Shown: positions 11,801 through 22,774, numbered from the stretch's first letter. The stretch: 64,000 nucleotides of DNA from Ananas comosus (GCF_001540865.1 NC_033629.1:9008274-9072273); one strand, 5' to 3'. Numbers and translations: made by a program. Notes: generated by a model not told the origin, from the letters alone.

Positions 11801-12803
11801 TTTATATTGAGCATACCAGCATGACTTAGTCACAGCACTTGGGGGTATTCATGACACCAGGTCGGTTTTGCCACCGACCGGAGGTGTGCTTACCCTGATG
11901 GGTCGTCCTGTCGGGCGGGTGAATCAGGTTAGTGCAGATCAGTGACAGGCAGCGCTTGAGGTCTGCAGACCAATATAGCAGGCACCAGATTTGGTACAGT
12001 TTTGGTTTGGTTACCTTGAGGCATACTCAGCTTTGCATTTCTTACAGTAGCAGTTTTATTTATTGCTCATTTATCTGTTATAGCTACTGTAGTTTCTTCG
12101 TATCAGCATCTGTATCTGTTTACCATATTGTTATATATCTCTTCCTGATCCGGTGAGTACTCCTCGCCTTCATCGGCTTGCGGTACCCACTGGGAGGGGA
12201 GACATGTTTACATGTTCTCACCTCCCCCACCATTTTTCAGGTATTGCGGCTGGTGAGATATGAGACGAGACGTGAGACGCGTTCGTAGTGGTCGCTAGAG
12301 CTTCCGACCCGGCTTGTTGGTTTAGTTCCTACCCTGTTTACTTGTGTTATTAATAGCTTTGATATTTCATGGTTCAGTTGGTTTATGTTATTCGAATTCA
12401 TGTGGTTTTGAATGAACTATAGAACTTGTGGATTTTGTGAAAAGGGAAAACTAGTTTTCTACCCCTCGTGGTAGCGTTTTAAAAAGAAAAGGTTTTCGTG
12501 TAGGAAACAGCTTTCAAAACAGTTTTTCTTGTGGTTTTTATGTTTTAACACTGAATGGTAAATATCGGGTGAATGGCGAATGAATGTTGAGAATGGTCTA
12601 TTCATGTATTGTGGTTGTATCCTAGTTATACTTTGTTGGGACATCTTGTACTTGTGCGACACCGTACAAATACAGGGGAGACTCTGTCTGTGTGAACAGT
12701 GGATTCCCTGTATTTGTAGCGGATCTGGCATACCGTGGGTTCAGGTTTTCAAAAAAAAAATTTTCGATGTATTTTTAACCTAAAGGGACCCCGGGGCGTG
12801 ACA
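8868..12803 (+). mobile_element. Solo LTR (3936 bp), probably Tekay/Del-type Ty3/gypsy
   Basis: It begins TGTAAGGACTGAG and ends GGGGCGTGACA, the terminus typical of Tekay/Del chromovirus LTRs. It is flanked by TGTCT (8863-8867) and TGTCC (12804-12808). It has no PBS, pol domain or polypurine tract, so I read it as a solo LTR. A TATATATATAT promoter-like stretch lies at 9540-9550, followed by a telo-box-like AAACCCTAACCCTAG near 9580 and then by ~700 bp of very GC-rich, CCG/GCC-periodic leader (9600-10330). The downstream part has repeated TGATCATCGTGCTCACC-like segments (10425-10635). The open frames in the GC-rich part (for example 9551-10006) occur in several frames and look like composition artefacts. 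Confidence 0.82.
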
Positions 12804-13477
12804 TGTCCCTCGAGATCTGGGCGCCCATAATTTCTGACGGCCCAAATCTAGAGGAAGCGGCGCGTGTCAGAAAATGCTGTTCCTCGTGTTCTGGGCGCCC
12901 ACAACTTTTGACGGCCCGAACATACAAAGTCAAGAAAAGAGGCGCACGTGGTCTGACAGGCAGCTGGCGTGCACAACTTCTGGGCGCCTTGAAACAGGTT
13001 TAGGGTGCCCAAAAGTACAACGGACAAAAGCTGCCCGAGGCTATAAATAGATGGTATTGAGGCCTTTCTCAGCAGCAACTAGATAGTTTATTTTGAGCTT
13101 AAAAATTCAGTTTCTCTAATACTCTTAGTTCTCAATTCTCTCTCTATGCTTGAGTGAAATTTATAGTGAGTTTAATCTTGTAAAAAGAGAGAAAATCAAA
13201 GTCTTGAAGCTTGAAAAGAAGGAGTTGGTGTGAAGGCTTGGTGCTTACCCGCAAAAGCATCATCTAGTGGAGATCCAACATTCTCTAGTATTGAGAAGTT
13301 GGCGGGGACGTAGGCAAAGTGCCGAATCTCGAAACAAATCGATTGTGTGCTTTTGAGTTTGCATTTCTTTAAACTTCTCACTTTTATTTGCATCGGATCT
13401 TTAATTTGCTTGATTATTTGGATTTTTATTTTAGAAACCCAATTCACCCCCCTCTTAGGTTGCCATTTTGATCCTCA
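12804..13477 (+). repeat. Sirevirus 3' LTR, second part
   Basis: It continues the 5' LTR from TCCCTCGAGATCTGGGCGCCC to the terminal CCTCA, with a TATAAATA box at 13042. The ~21 bp duplicated unit of the 5' LTR is single here. Confidence 0.93.
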
Positions 13478-13482
13478 CATGT

Positions 13483-13629
13483 AAATAATTTTTAAAATTT
13501 ATGAAATTTAGTTTCTAGATATTTCAAATACTCTAGATCAACTTCAACGGCTCCGATCATCGATTCGAAATCTCGATCATCAAGAACGACTTGATAGGAC
13601 AAGTGCTCATATCCTATTAATATTATCTT
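13483..13629 (+). repeat. Right half of the split MITE
   Basis: It continues the sequence broken at 322 and matches 62535-62690, including the terminal hairpin side GATAGGACAAGTGCTCATAT. Together with 1-322 it brackets the whole Sirevirus, so the MITE is the older insertion. Confidence 0.85.
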
Positions 13630-15509
13630 ATTTTGAGCCTGAATACAGCCCTAACCCTAACCTAACCCGAACCCAACCCGATACTCCACCGCAATCCTCG
13701 ACCCCGGCGATCTGACCCGAGCCCTCGGTGGTGCCACTGCTCGATTCGGTGCTCCAATCCACTGGTAAGAGCTCTCGATCTAGAACCCTCTCAGTATAGG
13801 GAAATTCTCATCAAGTTCTTGGTAGATTTAGCTCTGCAGTGTTACTTGAATTTTCGGTGTCATCGTCTTCTATTGACTCTACTGCTGTTGCATTTGATTT
13901 TTAGGTTAATTTGGTAAATTCGAGAAGTTATGCAGAGATTAAGTTCCTCTTGATATTGTTTATGTGCTAATAGAATAAAAAGAAAATGATAGCATAATTA
14001 TAAATGTAACTTAGGTCAAAAGATTATTCTAAGTATTGTATATCACATCCAACTATATATTCAGAGTTTCATTTCAAGCCTAAAAAAAAAAAAAAAAAAA
14101 ACTCTTTGCACTTCCTGAATGGTGATAGAACAAGTTTACTGTAATTAGGAGCTATATATATGGTACTAGAATTTAGTGAAATGTCTTTGAATTTCGTTCT
14201 CTTATGGTCAATTATCTTGAACTTGTATGTTTCCGAATGGGAAAACAACAAGGTTTGCTGTGATATCTGCATAGCAAGCTTCTTCTATGCATGTGGTAGA
14301 AATTTTCTCCTCATCAAGTTGCTAATTTTTTTTTTTTTTTTATCGACTATTTATAGATCCATCTTATAAATTCTGAAAGTTTTGATTATGTGTTAGGACA
14401 TAATTAGCATAATTTAGCTAGCTGAACCCAGGGCATTAATTTGATTTTATTGTTATCATGTTGAACATAGTTAATGAAAGATAGCCCCTGTAAAATCTAG
14501 CTAGTTTGAGATACTAATAAAGGGACAGGATGTTGTTTATGTAGCCTATTGAGTCGATTGGTGGCATTAGCGGTTCCTTTGCAGCTTGAGACGTCAAATT
14601 GTGTAGGTTTAGGCGAATTTTTAATCTGCAATGCAATTCAGGTTTGCGCAGTGCGTACAATGGCTGTAAACGCCTCTTGAGTTCTTAGTTGTCCCAGAAC
14701 GATTATAAGTACGTACTCCTACATAAATTGCATAATTGCCATGCTGCTTTTTGATTAAACTTACAATATTTATCTGTATTCCTAAGTGTTCTGGTTTGAT
14801 TAGTTTCATTCTAGTGCTATTTATGCTTTGGAATTTATTCTTCAGCATTTCTGTGGCTTCTTTCAAGAGGACTTCTGAGCTCTCGCTTACTGGCTGTGAC
14901 CATTTGATGCACTGTTTTTGTTCAACTAATTGGAGTCCATATTATTTTGAAGGTCGACTTGGATCTTGGAAATTATGAGAGGTTTCTATATATCAAACTT
15001 ACTCGAGATAACAATATATATCACCACTGTAAAAGATCTACCAGGGGAGTTAATTAGTTTGATTCTAATCCTGAAAATTTTTACAAAATTAGCGGAATTA
15101 ATTTGTTACTTCCAAGTTATTTCCACAGTCTTTGATTGCCATTTTTTTGAAGGAGGCGTTCACGAGATCGAAGTTACTTTTAGAACCTTCCATTAATATC
15201 AAAAAATTCAAAAGAAAAAAAAAATTATATAAACCTCCATGTGCACTTACAAGTCTGCATGCCTATGATAAAGTGTGGAGAGGTTGTGGGCCGGTGTTAG
15301 AATCTTTAGGAGGTGGATTAATTATGAGGGTATATATATATATGTTTGTGCTAGCTTTCTGTGTTTCTGAACCGCGCAGTTCAATTTTTCTGGGGGATAC
15401 GTTGTAGAACGTAACCTATGTGGGAAGTTTCTTTTTGTTGGTACTTAGTTGCTTGTAGTTCAATCAATTAATTATGTAGTGCCTTGTATTCTAATTATGG
15501 CTTTTTTCC

Positions 15510-15540
<31 letters not shown>

Positions 15541-16962
15541 TTTTTTTTCACTTCTCATGGTCTTATGCATTTTACTTGTCTAAGAAGTAATTTGTCCTTG
15601 ACTGACTTGTTGATAGTACTAGCGAATTCACTCGTGCATTGCGGTACATCAATTTCGTATAAATAAATATAATTAAAAAATAATATAAAAATAAACAAAA
15701 ATTGAAGAACGGGATGAACTTTTTTATTTTTATTTTTTTCACATTAGAACAAGATTATTATTATTAATAATTTTTTTCATGTTTTGAAGTTTTGTAAGAT
15801 TCTATTTATATACAAAGGTAACTTCAATAAAAGAGAATTAAGGGACTAGTGAACCATTTAACAAAATTTAAAAAATTAATTATTAAAAGTTTTTCTTCAA
15901 AATTTTATGGTTGATAAAATTGTTGGGAGAAGGATGTCGCTGGCGATTCAATGTTATATATGCCCAGGTTCATTCGATTTTTCTCTTTCTTTTTGCAATC
16001 TAGTGTTCTTTTTTTTTTTTTAGAAAAAAAGTTTCTAGTTTAACCTCATTTAGATGGATTGAAGAAGAAGAAGAAATAGTTTAATAAAAGTACGTAGTTA
16101 CGCGTAAATTAAGAGAGAGGAAATTTTTTTTTTTTTTCTCTCTCTCCTCTCCCACTCCTCAACTCTGCGTCTCTAACCCTTTCTGCATGCATGCATGCAT
16201 GCATGCATGCCTCTCGCTCTCTCTCTCTCTCTCTCTCTGTGCCCCGTCTCCACCCAGGCTCCCCCAATCTCTCTACCGCTCTCCACCCTCACTGATCATC
16301 ACTCTCTCCTCACGTACGGACACACACACACACACACACATGTACATGTACACACTCTCCGCGCGTGCCCTGGCCTCGTCGATCCAAGAAGCCTCATGAA
16401 GCAAATCTTGGCGGCAAATCGAGGGGAGAGGAGGGGACACGTGGCCTCTAGAATGGGGATTCTTCGTATATTTCTTCTATATCTATCTATCTATAAATAT
16501 AGCTAGAGATAGATCGAGGTGGTAATCCTTTCAGTACAGAAGAACACACAGCTCGCTTGCTAATTTAATAAATAATTAAACCTTCATGCATGAAGTCTTT
16601 CTAAATCCGGCAACAACTTAATTTTGTACAAAACCACTAATGTACGTAGCTTGCTGATATCAATTTATAACTAAACTAATTGAGGCATCGAATAATTAAG
16701 CTAGGAACGTTGTTTGTGCTGTTTGTGTAAGACTTAATTAATGAATTGCCCTTTTAGTTTGGATTATGACGGGAAAGTTGTAGTGCGCATGTTATTTTAG
16801 TTTAATGACGAGGGATTCCTCAAACTCTTCACTAATTAAGCAGCCCCATCGATAGCCATCTTCCTCAATTTATTTATTAGTGGACGAGGGACAAAAGACT
16901 TCCCCAATTTTATTTCTTAGTGCGTGGACGAGGGACAAAGGCCCCCGGCCCCCACCCCTGGC
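13630..16962. other. Low-copy interval, no supported gene
   Basis: 13640-13770 is GC-rich, starts with telomere-like CCCTAACCCTAACC and ends at a good splice-donor match (CTG|GTAAGAG), so it could be an untranslated first exon; no downstream exon was found. 13800-16130 is AT-rich with poly(A)/(T) runs at 14080, 14325 and 15530. 16130-16460 is pyrimidine-rich with (GCAT)n at 16183-16209, (CT)n at 16213-16238 and (CA)n at 16319-16340. An imperfect ~45 bp direct repeat (GTGGACGAGGGACAAA at about 16881 and 16925) lies just upstream of the promoter at 16963. Confidence 0.5.
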
Positions 16963-16970
16963 TATAAATA
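16963..16970 (+). promoter_or_regulatory. TATA box for the 105-aa ORF
   Basis: TATAAATA lies in GGCTATAAATACCC, 93 bp before the ATG at 17056. A CT-rich leader with a (CT)n run (interrupted by an N at 16997) follows, as is common in plant 5' UTRs. Confidence 0.65.
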
Positions 16971-17055
16971 CCCGTACACATAGGTATTCAAACACTNCTC
17001 TCTCTCTCTCTCTCCCCCCCCTATCTCTCCTCCCCCCGCCTACTCAAGCATAGCT

Positions 17056-17373
17056 ATGTCCACAATAATGAGCTTTCTGGTTTCGACCAGCATTGACCAA
17101 GAGCACTTGATAGAAAGTTCCCCCAAAATAGGAATCACTATCGGCATAAATGTGGGGATGACGGTTCAAGGGATGATTGTCGCTACGGCAATCAGCCTAC
17201 TTATCTACTGCATATGGAAAAGGAGGCGGTCTGGCCCCCGCAGGAGCAACATAGGGTCCACGGCCTCAGGCGTACTAGAGGGTCGCCTCGCTGCCCATGG
17301 CGACATTGAGTCGGTAGTCGCCTCAGGCGTACTAGAGGGCCGCCTCGCTGCGCAAATGATCGATCAATATTAG
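17056..17373 (+). CDS. Small single-pass membrane protein, unrecognised
   Basis: A 105-codon frame in good promoter context: TATA box at 16963, CT-rich leader, then ATG in AGCTATGTCC. Residues ~38-54 (MIVATAISLLIYCIW and flanks) form one hydrophobic helix followed by KRRRSGPRR, so a single span with a basic cytosolic side is likely. There is no cleavable signal peptide; the N-terminal ~37 residues would be extracytosolic. The C-terminal part contains the same 11-residue unit, ASGVLEGRLAA, twice (about residues 70-80 and 89-99). It arises from a DNA duplication at about 17264-17350. I do not recognise the family. The repeat copies differ only at silent or third positions, which hints at recent duplication or selection. 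It could be a lineage-specific gene or a chance frame. Confidence 0.5.
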   Translation: MSTIMSFLVSTSIDQEHLIESSPKIGITIGINVGMTVQGMIVATAISLLIYCIWKRRRSGPRRSNIGSTASGVLEGRLAAHGDIESVVASGVLEGRLAAQMIDQY

Positions 17374-17963
17374 TATTTATTATTTGGTATGTTAGCTATC
17401 TATTTATATACTTTATTTTGAGTTTGTAAAAATTTTGCATATAAGCATATATATTTTACTCTTATGTTTAAAAGTCTCCTTGCGATAGTATTTAGTAACC
17501 GCAACCCCCATCGATGTATTTTTTTTTTTAATAGTTTAACAACTATTATAGTCACTGCGTTTGCATTTTTTATTATATAACAAATCATTTGGCATATATA
17601 TATGTCGGTGTTTCCTTAAAAAAAAAGACCGAGTTACGCAAAAAGAATATTTGATTGCTGGATGGTTTTGAATCTTTCGACCTCTAGGTACAGGTGATTT
17701 CTAAGATTAACCCATATTTGTCAACACCATATATCCAAAGATGCTAACCATATATATATATATATATACATTTATCAAGTATCCTCAGATGCATCAGTTT
17801 TATCTATATCTGAAAAGCAAAATATTTTACACCGACGTATCATTACCTCGAAACATGCCTCAAAGCAGTCATAATTCAGTTCTAGCCAATCAATTCACAT
17901 TCAGCAGAGAAACAACGACTGGTACGTAACATGAATAACTTTAAAAGATCGAAACAACAAGGC
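17374..17963. other. AT-rich spacer
   Basis: No gene seen. It holds a (TA)n tract at 17752-17768. It would contain the missing downstream exons of the minus-strand VPS2-like gene if they existed, but I found none. Confidence 0.5.
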
Positions 17964-18774
17964 TTAATACAGGGCATTCCATTGATGCACCTCTAACTGC
18001 AAGGCTCCAATCTCCCTCTCGATACCTGTAATTTGATTTAACGCATAATTACGGCAGTGAACATAAACAAAGATTAATCACTAATAATCACCATCATATC
18101 ATTTGTATATATGATTGAATCCATTTCCAGCAATAACCTCAAATGTTTCAAAACATAATTTTCCAAATGAGGCAGCATTAAGGAATCCAGCATTTTTGAA
18201 CAAATATAAAGAGTAAAGATTGAATAGCTAACCAACTTAGAGATTCAGCCCTATAAAGCGATTATATATGAATACTAATTGGACACACGTGACTCATGCT
18301 AGGGTTTCTTTTATTTATTTGTTTTTTTTATGACAAGTAACTCATGCTTCTAAGATCAAAGAGATGTGAACAAAAACAAATTAAATCTACTTAAAAAAAC
18401 AAAAATAACGAATTAAAATTAACTACTCGTGATCTGATACCTCTTGTAGCATGCGACACCTCCAGTTTACTACTCCGAAGCGCCTCTGTACTCGCACCAA
18501 ATTGAAATCTCATCACACGCATAAACAAAAAAGACTAAATCTAATAATCGAAAACACGTACGCAAGTGAAGTCATCCGATGATGCAAAAACTAAAATCCC
18601 GTAAATTTTTCCAAAAAAAGGTGCAAATTAAGGCATAATTAACCATCGACCGAACAAATTCGGATTGAATACGATTTCAGAATCAATAATACGCAACAAT
18701 TACGTCGAAATTACGAGAATTAGGGCATAATTCATTGAAAAAGTTGCGGTGGGTTTCTTCGCAAATAGACTCAT
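17964..18774 (-). pseudogene. ESCRT-III VPS2/CHMP2-type gene, 5' exons only
   Basis: Three minus-strand segments match the start of a VPS2/CHMP2 (Snf7-family) protein, a subunit of the ESCRT-III membrane-scission complex at endosomes. (a) The ATG at 18774 gives MSLFAKKPTA, behind a CT-rich leader. (b) A 45 bp exon at 18485-18441 gives EALRSSKLEVSHATRG between a TACAG acceptor and an AG|GTATCA donor. (c) 18025 downward gives IEREIGALQLE after a TTACAG acceptor, in frame with (b) through a split glycine codon. Family members normally continue for ~200 residues. Here the frame runs into VHQWNALY and stops at 17964, probably in intron sequence after 17991. No GT donor is visible after exon (a), and two usually conserved residues in (b) are changed (R to L, M to V). 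I read it as a truncated gene copy or decayed pseudogene. Confidence 0.65.
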
Positions 18775-19741
18775 CTCTTGTCCAGAGAAGGAACGAGCGA
18801 GATCGAGAGATGGAGAGGAGAGAGATCGAGGTATGATGTGATAAATCCTAAGAAATTAAGCTTAAATTGATCGAAAAATAATATATGATATAATAATATA
18901 TAAATAAATATATTTCTAATGTGAACTCGCAAATAAATAAATAATAAATAAAATAAAAGATATTTTTAGCCAATATTTTCTCATGTAAAAAATATATATT
19001 TTTTTAACACTGTTGTTTTGTGTGACTTTTTGATGACCAGTTTTTTTTTTTAAATTATAGATATAGATCACATCTATNTTTTTTTTTTCACTGTCTGTGT
19101 ATGGTGTGTACACCGCGGTGCACGCAAAACTTTTCTTGTCCCGCCCTTAGGAAAATGAAAAGAGGGCCACGATCTGCTGCAAACCAGTGGCTGTACTCGG
19201 TGCATATTTAGGATTGTGAACCGCGCATGTTTCAGCCGTTCACTTCATAGGTGGAGACTAAGTCGACGGTGCAGATTTAAACATGGAATGCATGACATGA
19301 ACGGTTGATAGATTGGGTGGTGCACGAGTGTACGGATGCATCAGGTGCAGGCGATAGTGGTCAACCAAATTTTAACTGCTATATTTGACCTAAATAGTTG
19401 GTGATGAAGAAGAAGAATATTTTGTATTTTTTTAAAATGAAAAATATTTTGGACAACATTTTTATACTGTGCGCAGAATTTTTTTTTCGCACAAAATAAT
19501 ATATTTCCATCTAATAGCAAAGATGTATTATGTTGCTTATAGTGAAGTTATCCGCGTACTACGGCGGGCTAATACTATAAAAGATAAAAGATTGGAAAAG
19601 TTAAAAATTCTAAAATTTTTTAAAACATCAATAAATACAAACTAAAAATATAAAACAGATATATATAAATATAGCAAAACTTATAATAGATACGTGACAA
19701 TAATGAAAGAAGTGGTAATAGAGTTGCTACTGCATACGCAC
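18775..19741. other. AT-rich interval without a gene
   Basis: 18840-19080 is AT-rich with an N at 19078. 19085-19380 is more balanced and contains palindrome-like TGTACACCGCGGTGCACGC and GTGCACGAGTGTACGG segments that could be the termini of an old MITE, but I could not pair them convincingly. The rest is low complexity. Confidence 0.4.
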
Positions 19742-19860
19742 CTTGATCGTGCTGCCGAGATCGGAGAGGCGATTTTCGTTCTCTGCGTTGCCACCACGGC
19801 CATTGTCGGCGTCGAGCTTCTCCTTCGTGACAGCCACGTCGATGCCGTACGTATCTCCCC
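19742..19860 (-). other. Exon-like GC island
   Basis: On the minus strand an open frame (GIDVAVTKEKLDADNG and onward) ends at a strong donor match, ATCAAG|GTGCGT, at 19742. Its GC content contrasts with the AT-rich flanks. Other frames here are also open, so strand and frame are uncertain. I do not recognise the product; it may be a captured or decayed exon. Confidence 0.3.
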
Positions 19861-20021
19861 ACACCTACCGCTTCTTCCCCCTCATTGAATCCAAATCCAT
19901 AGCACTTCACTTCGCCGCGCAGCGCAATCCTTGAAACCCAAATTTCAACCCTACACAATTTTAAAAAATAATAAAAAAATATAAAAAAATATAAAAAATG
20001 AACCATTCTTATGCACCAAAA

Positions 20022-20389
20022 AAAAAGCGATAAAAAAGAGTATGAAGAAATTTTATTTTACTCTTTTTTAATTTTAAGCGATTTGTTTAGATAAAATTGA
20101 TTATATAAATACATTAATTAGAAAGTTGACGGGTAGGAAGACGAAGCATCAGGCAGTTGGAAGGGCGTGAAGGAGGAATTGCCATGTCGCAAATTCTATG
20201 TAAAATAATGTATAGAAATATAGATGCACCAAAAAAAAGTAAAAAGAAAACAATGTGATAAAAAAGAGTATGAAGAAATTTTATTTTACTCATTTTTTTT
20301 AAAAGTGATTTGTTTAGATAAAATTGATTATGTAAATACATTAATTAGAAAGTGTACGGGTGGGAAGACGAAGCATCAGGGAGTGGGAA
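20022..20389 (+). repeat. Direct repeat of ~140 bp
   Basis: Two copies, about 20022-20163 and 20250-20389, share GATAAAAAAGAGTATGAAGA, GATTTGTTTAGATAAAATTG and GGAAGACGAAGCATCAGG. They are separated by ~90 bp. The second copy abuts the LTR start at 20390. Confidence 0.75.
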
Positions 20390-21290
20390 TGTAGCACACT
20401 GAACTTTAGCAAATTGTAAGGTTTTAGCGTTGGAATAGTATTTTTTGATATTCCCGAAATTCTTGAGGATCGTTGACTGTGTTCCGACCTGCTACTCGCG
20501 TCTTGAGAAGCGAGGTTGAGTACTTAGCACCAAAACCTCCAAATTGTAGGTTTTGAGGTGCTGGGTACCGGTACCAGAGAAGGGGTATTGGAATCACGTC
20601 GCGTAACCGAGAGGGGTGCTCTCGGGTTTGAGCCCTGCGAGGCAGAGTACCGGTACTGCATTGCCCGAGTACCAGTACTGGACCTGGTACCGGTACTGCA
20701 TCGAGCGGGTACTGGTACCCTGTGCTTTATTCGCTTGACAGAGGTTCGGGTTTGCACGTTCGACTGCGGGTGCTGATACTCCAGCCTGCGTACCAGTACG
20801 CAATGCAGTCCGCAGACTGCATATTTTTCAGGAGTCTTTTTGAGATTGTAGCATCTCTATAAATAACCCATACCCTTTAGAGGGGTTCCCTGTGCTGGAA
20901 CCAGAGGAGAAGAGGTAGAGAGCTCCTCCCCTTCCTCTCTTTGATTTTCCTTCTCTTTTTGTATGATTTTTGGTGGTTTGATCTCCTCTTTTTGTTTCTT
21001 TTTCATGGGTGTTGCTCCTTGGACCATGGAAAAGCTTTGGAGTGAGGGATTTAAGCATGTTTGAGGAAAGATCTCCAACCCTATCATCTTCTAGCTTGGT
21101 TTGGAGCTTGGGAAAATGTTAGTAACATTTCTACTACTTGTGATTGTGGTTTTACTTGAGTTTTGGGAAGAAACACTAGTTATGATAAAACTAGGATTTT
21201 ATTCCTTTGAGGTCAAATTGATGGGTGTAGAACTCTCTTCTAGGTTGGATTAGAAGTGTTCTAACTCTCATTTGGATTAGAAATATTCTT
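20390..21290 (+). mobile_element. Partial chromovirus-type LTR
   Basis: It starts TGTAGCACACTGAACTTTAG, closely related to the start of the LTR at 50011. It then diverges, keeping the same architecture: an array of GTAC-NN-GTAC palindromes (20568-20795), a TATAAATA box (20858-20865) and a purine/pyrimidine-rich leader. It is cut by the copia fragment near 21290, and its 3' end (GGCGTGACA) is not present. Confidence 0.65.
20568..20795. promoter_or_regulatory. Array of dyad-symmetric GTAC motifs
   Basis: Six motifs in 230 bp: GGTACCGGTACC, AGTACCGGTACT, AGTACCAGTACT, GGTACCGGTACT, GGGTACTGGTACCC and GCGTACCAGTACGC. All keep two GTAC half-sites around a 2 bp centre. They lie 60-290 bp upstream of the TATA box at 20858. 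Confidence 0.65.
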
Positions 21291-22073
21291 GACATCCTTA
21301 CCTTTACCTTTTTGCTTATTTTTCAAAGCATAACAATCCTTTCTCACATGACCCGTCTTCTTGCAATACTAACAAGTAAGTTTTCTACCTTGTGATTTTG
21401 ATATTCTTTTACTTTGAGATCTTCTCTTTGTGTTGGAATATTGGCCTCGCTTCGGCGACCTTCCTCTTTCATTAATAGTTAGTGCTTGACTCAAATCACT
21501 AGACAATTGATTTGTAGCTTTACGAGTTTCCTCATTCAACAATGAAGCAACAGTATTATTCAACTTGAATTTGTTCCCCATTGTGTTCGCCACCATCGTA
21601 ACAAGAGTACCCCAACTTGAAGGTAAAGAACTCAAAAGTAGTAAACAAAGGACTTCGTCATCAAGGTTAATTTTGAGAGACTTCAATTGTGCCGCAATAG
21701 AGTTGAACTCACTCACATGCTTACGAATAGTAGAACCTTCTTGCATCTTCAAGAGAAAGAGTCGCTTCATTGCATGCATCTTGTTCACACTCGAAGGTTG
21801 CTCAAACGATTGCTCCAAAGTCTCCCACAATTCGGATGCGGTCTTGCATTGATAGACATCAAACAAGATCAATGATGAAATGCATGGTCTAATCGTCGCC
21901 AAACATTTTTGGTCAAGTATATCCCATTCATGATTATCCATACTAGTGGGCTTTGCACCTTTTCCCAATATTGGTAAATCAAGCTATTTTGCAACCAAAT
22001 AATCCTCTATCATAATTTTCCATATAGGCCAATTGCTCTCATTCAACTTCTCAAATTTCATAGCTTTCTCCAT
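21291..22073 (-). pseudogene. Copia gag fragment (UBN2 type)
   Basis: The minus-strand frame starts with the ATG at 22073 (MEKAMKFEKLNESNWPIWK). It runs through a typical copia gag with the ELWETLEQSF and LLLSSLPSSW motifs, then reaches a zinc knuckle ending GHVRKDCYAL near 21330. An in-frame TAG lies at 21986-21984, and another stop falls at the first knuckle position near 21371. The element is truncated just past the knuckle (~21290), so protease and pol are missing. Confidence 0.85.
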
Positions 22074-22142
22074 TTGAAAAATGAGTGAATAAATATAAAT
22101 GAATACTTAGATAGCCACCAATCAAGCTCTGATACCAATTAT

Positions 22143-22774
22143 TGTTAAATGAGGTGAAAAATATTGATGGCAATTTCACAAACACTTGGTAGGCAATTTC
22201 ACAATCCACTCTCTACAAGCATCCAATTAAGAGCAATCACAAGAGCAATAACAAAGTAAATCGAATCACAAGGACACAAGGATTTACGTGGTTCGGCTAT
22301 GCCTACATATATCCACGGGAGAACAATGCAAAATAAACTTCCACTATAAATTTAAAAATTACAAGAGAGATTCAAATGGGAGAAATATCATCTTAACTCT
22401 AAGGTATAAAACAGAGCTCCAACAATCTCTAGCTCTATCCAAATAGTGTAAACTACACCTCACAAGATAGATCTCACCTCCTTCTTGATAGAACTAAGAT
22501 TAAAATCAACTCTAGGGTTTTCTCTCTTTTCTCCGACTTCTTTTTTCACTCTTTACTTTTCTCTCTTATTCTAATATCCCACTTTAGCTCCCTAAGAGAA
22601 AAGGCTAACAATATAGGCCTTTGGATCAAAAGAATCATGATCCAAAGGCTTACAAATAGAGGGACACATACATGATAAGAAAATATAGAAAGAGAAGATT
22701 TTGACTTCACCAAATTACATAGCTTAAATAGCAAGGCCCAAATAACAAATAGACCCAATGTAATTAGCTCAACA
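22143..22774 (-). repeat. 5' LTR of the truncated copia element, with PBS
   Basis: Read on the minus strand, the LTR starts TGTTGAGCTAATTACATTGG (22774) and ends CATTTAACA (22143). It is followed by ATAATTGGTATCAGAGCTTG (PBS at about 22137-22120), complementary to initiator tRNA-Met, and then by gag. With the gag fragment it is the 5' end of a Ty1/copia element truncated in gag. Confidence 0.75.

Larger units (their letters stand above)
323..13477 (+). mobile_element. Degenerate Sirevirus (SIRE/Maximus-type Ty1/copia) with a nested solo LTR
   Basis: A complete LTR-retrotransposon layout is visible: 5' LTR (323-1669), PBS matching the 3' end of initiator tRNA-Met, gag-protease-integrase-RT-RNase H in copia order, an extra 3' ORF, a polypurine tract (AAAAAGGGGGAGA) and a 3' LTR. 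LTRs begin TG and end CA, and TATGT/CATGT target duplications flank the element. Repeated GGGGGAG tracts before the 3' LTR and the third ORF are hallmarks of the SIRE/Maximus lineage. The 3' LTR is interrupted by a 3.9 kb LTR at 8868-12803. Without it the element is about 9.2 kb. The polyprotein is broken in five places, so the copy cannot be autonomous. Confidence 0.92.

Noticed and set aside
13646..13672. Telomere-like CCCTAAC repeats
   Set aside because: Only two to three imperfect units in GC-rich leader-like sequence; more like a telo-box than interstitial telomere.
16187..16506. Two overlapping frames starting MHACMHAC/MHACMP
   Set aside because: Starts come from the (GCAT)n repeat and the frames run through (CT)n and (CA)n SSRs.
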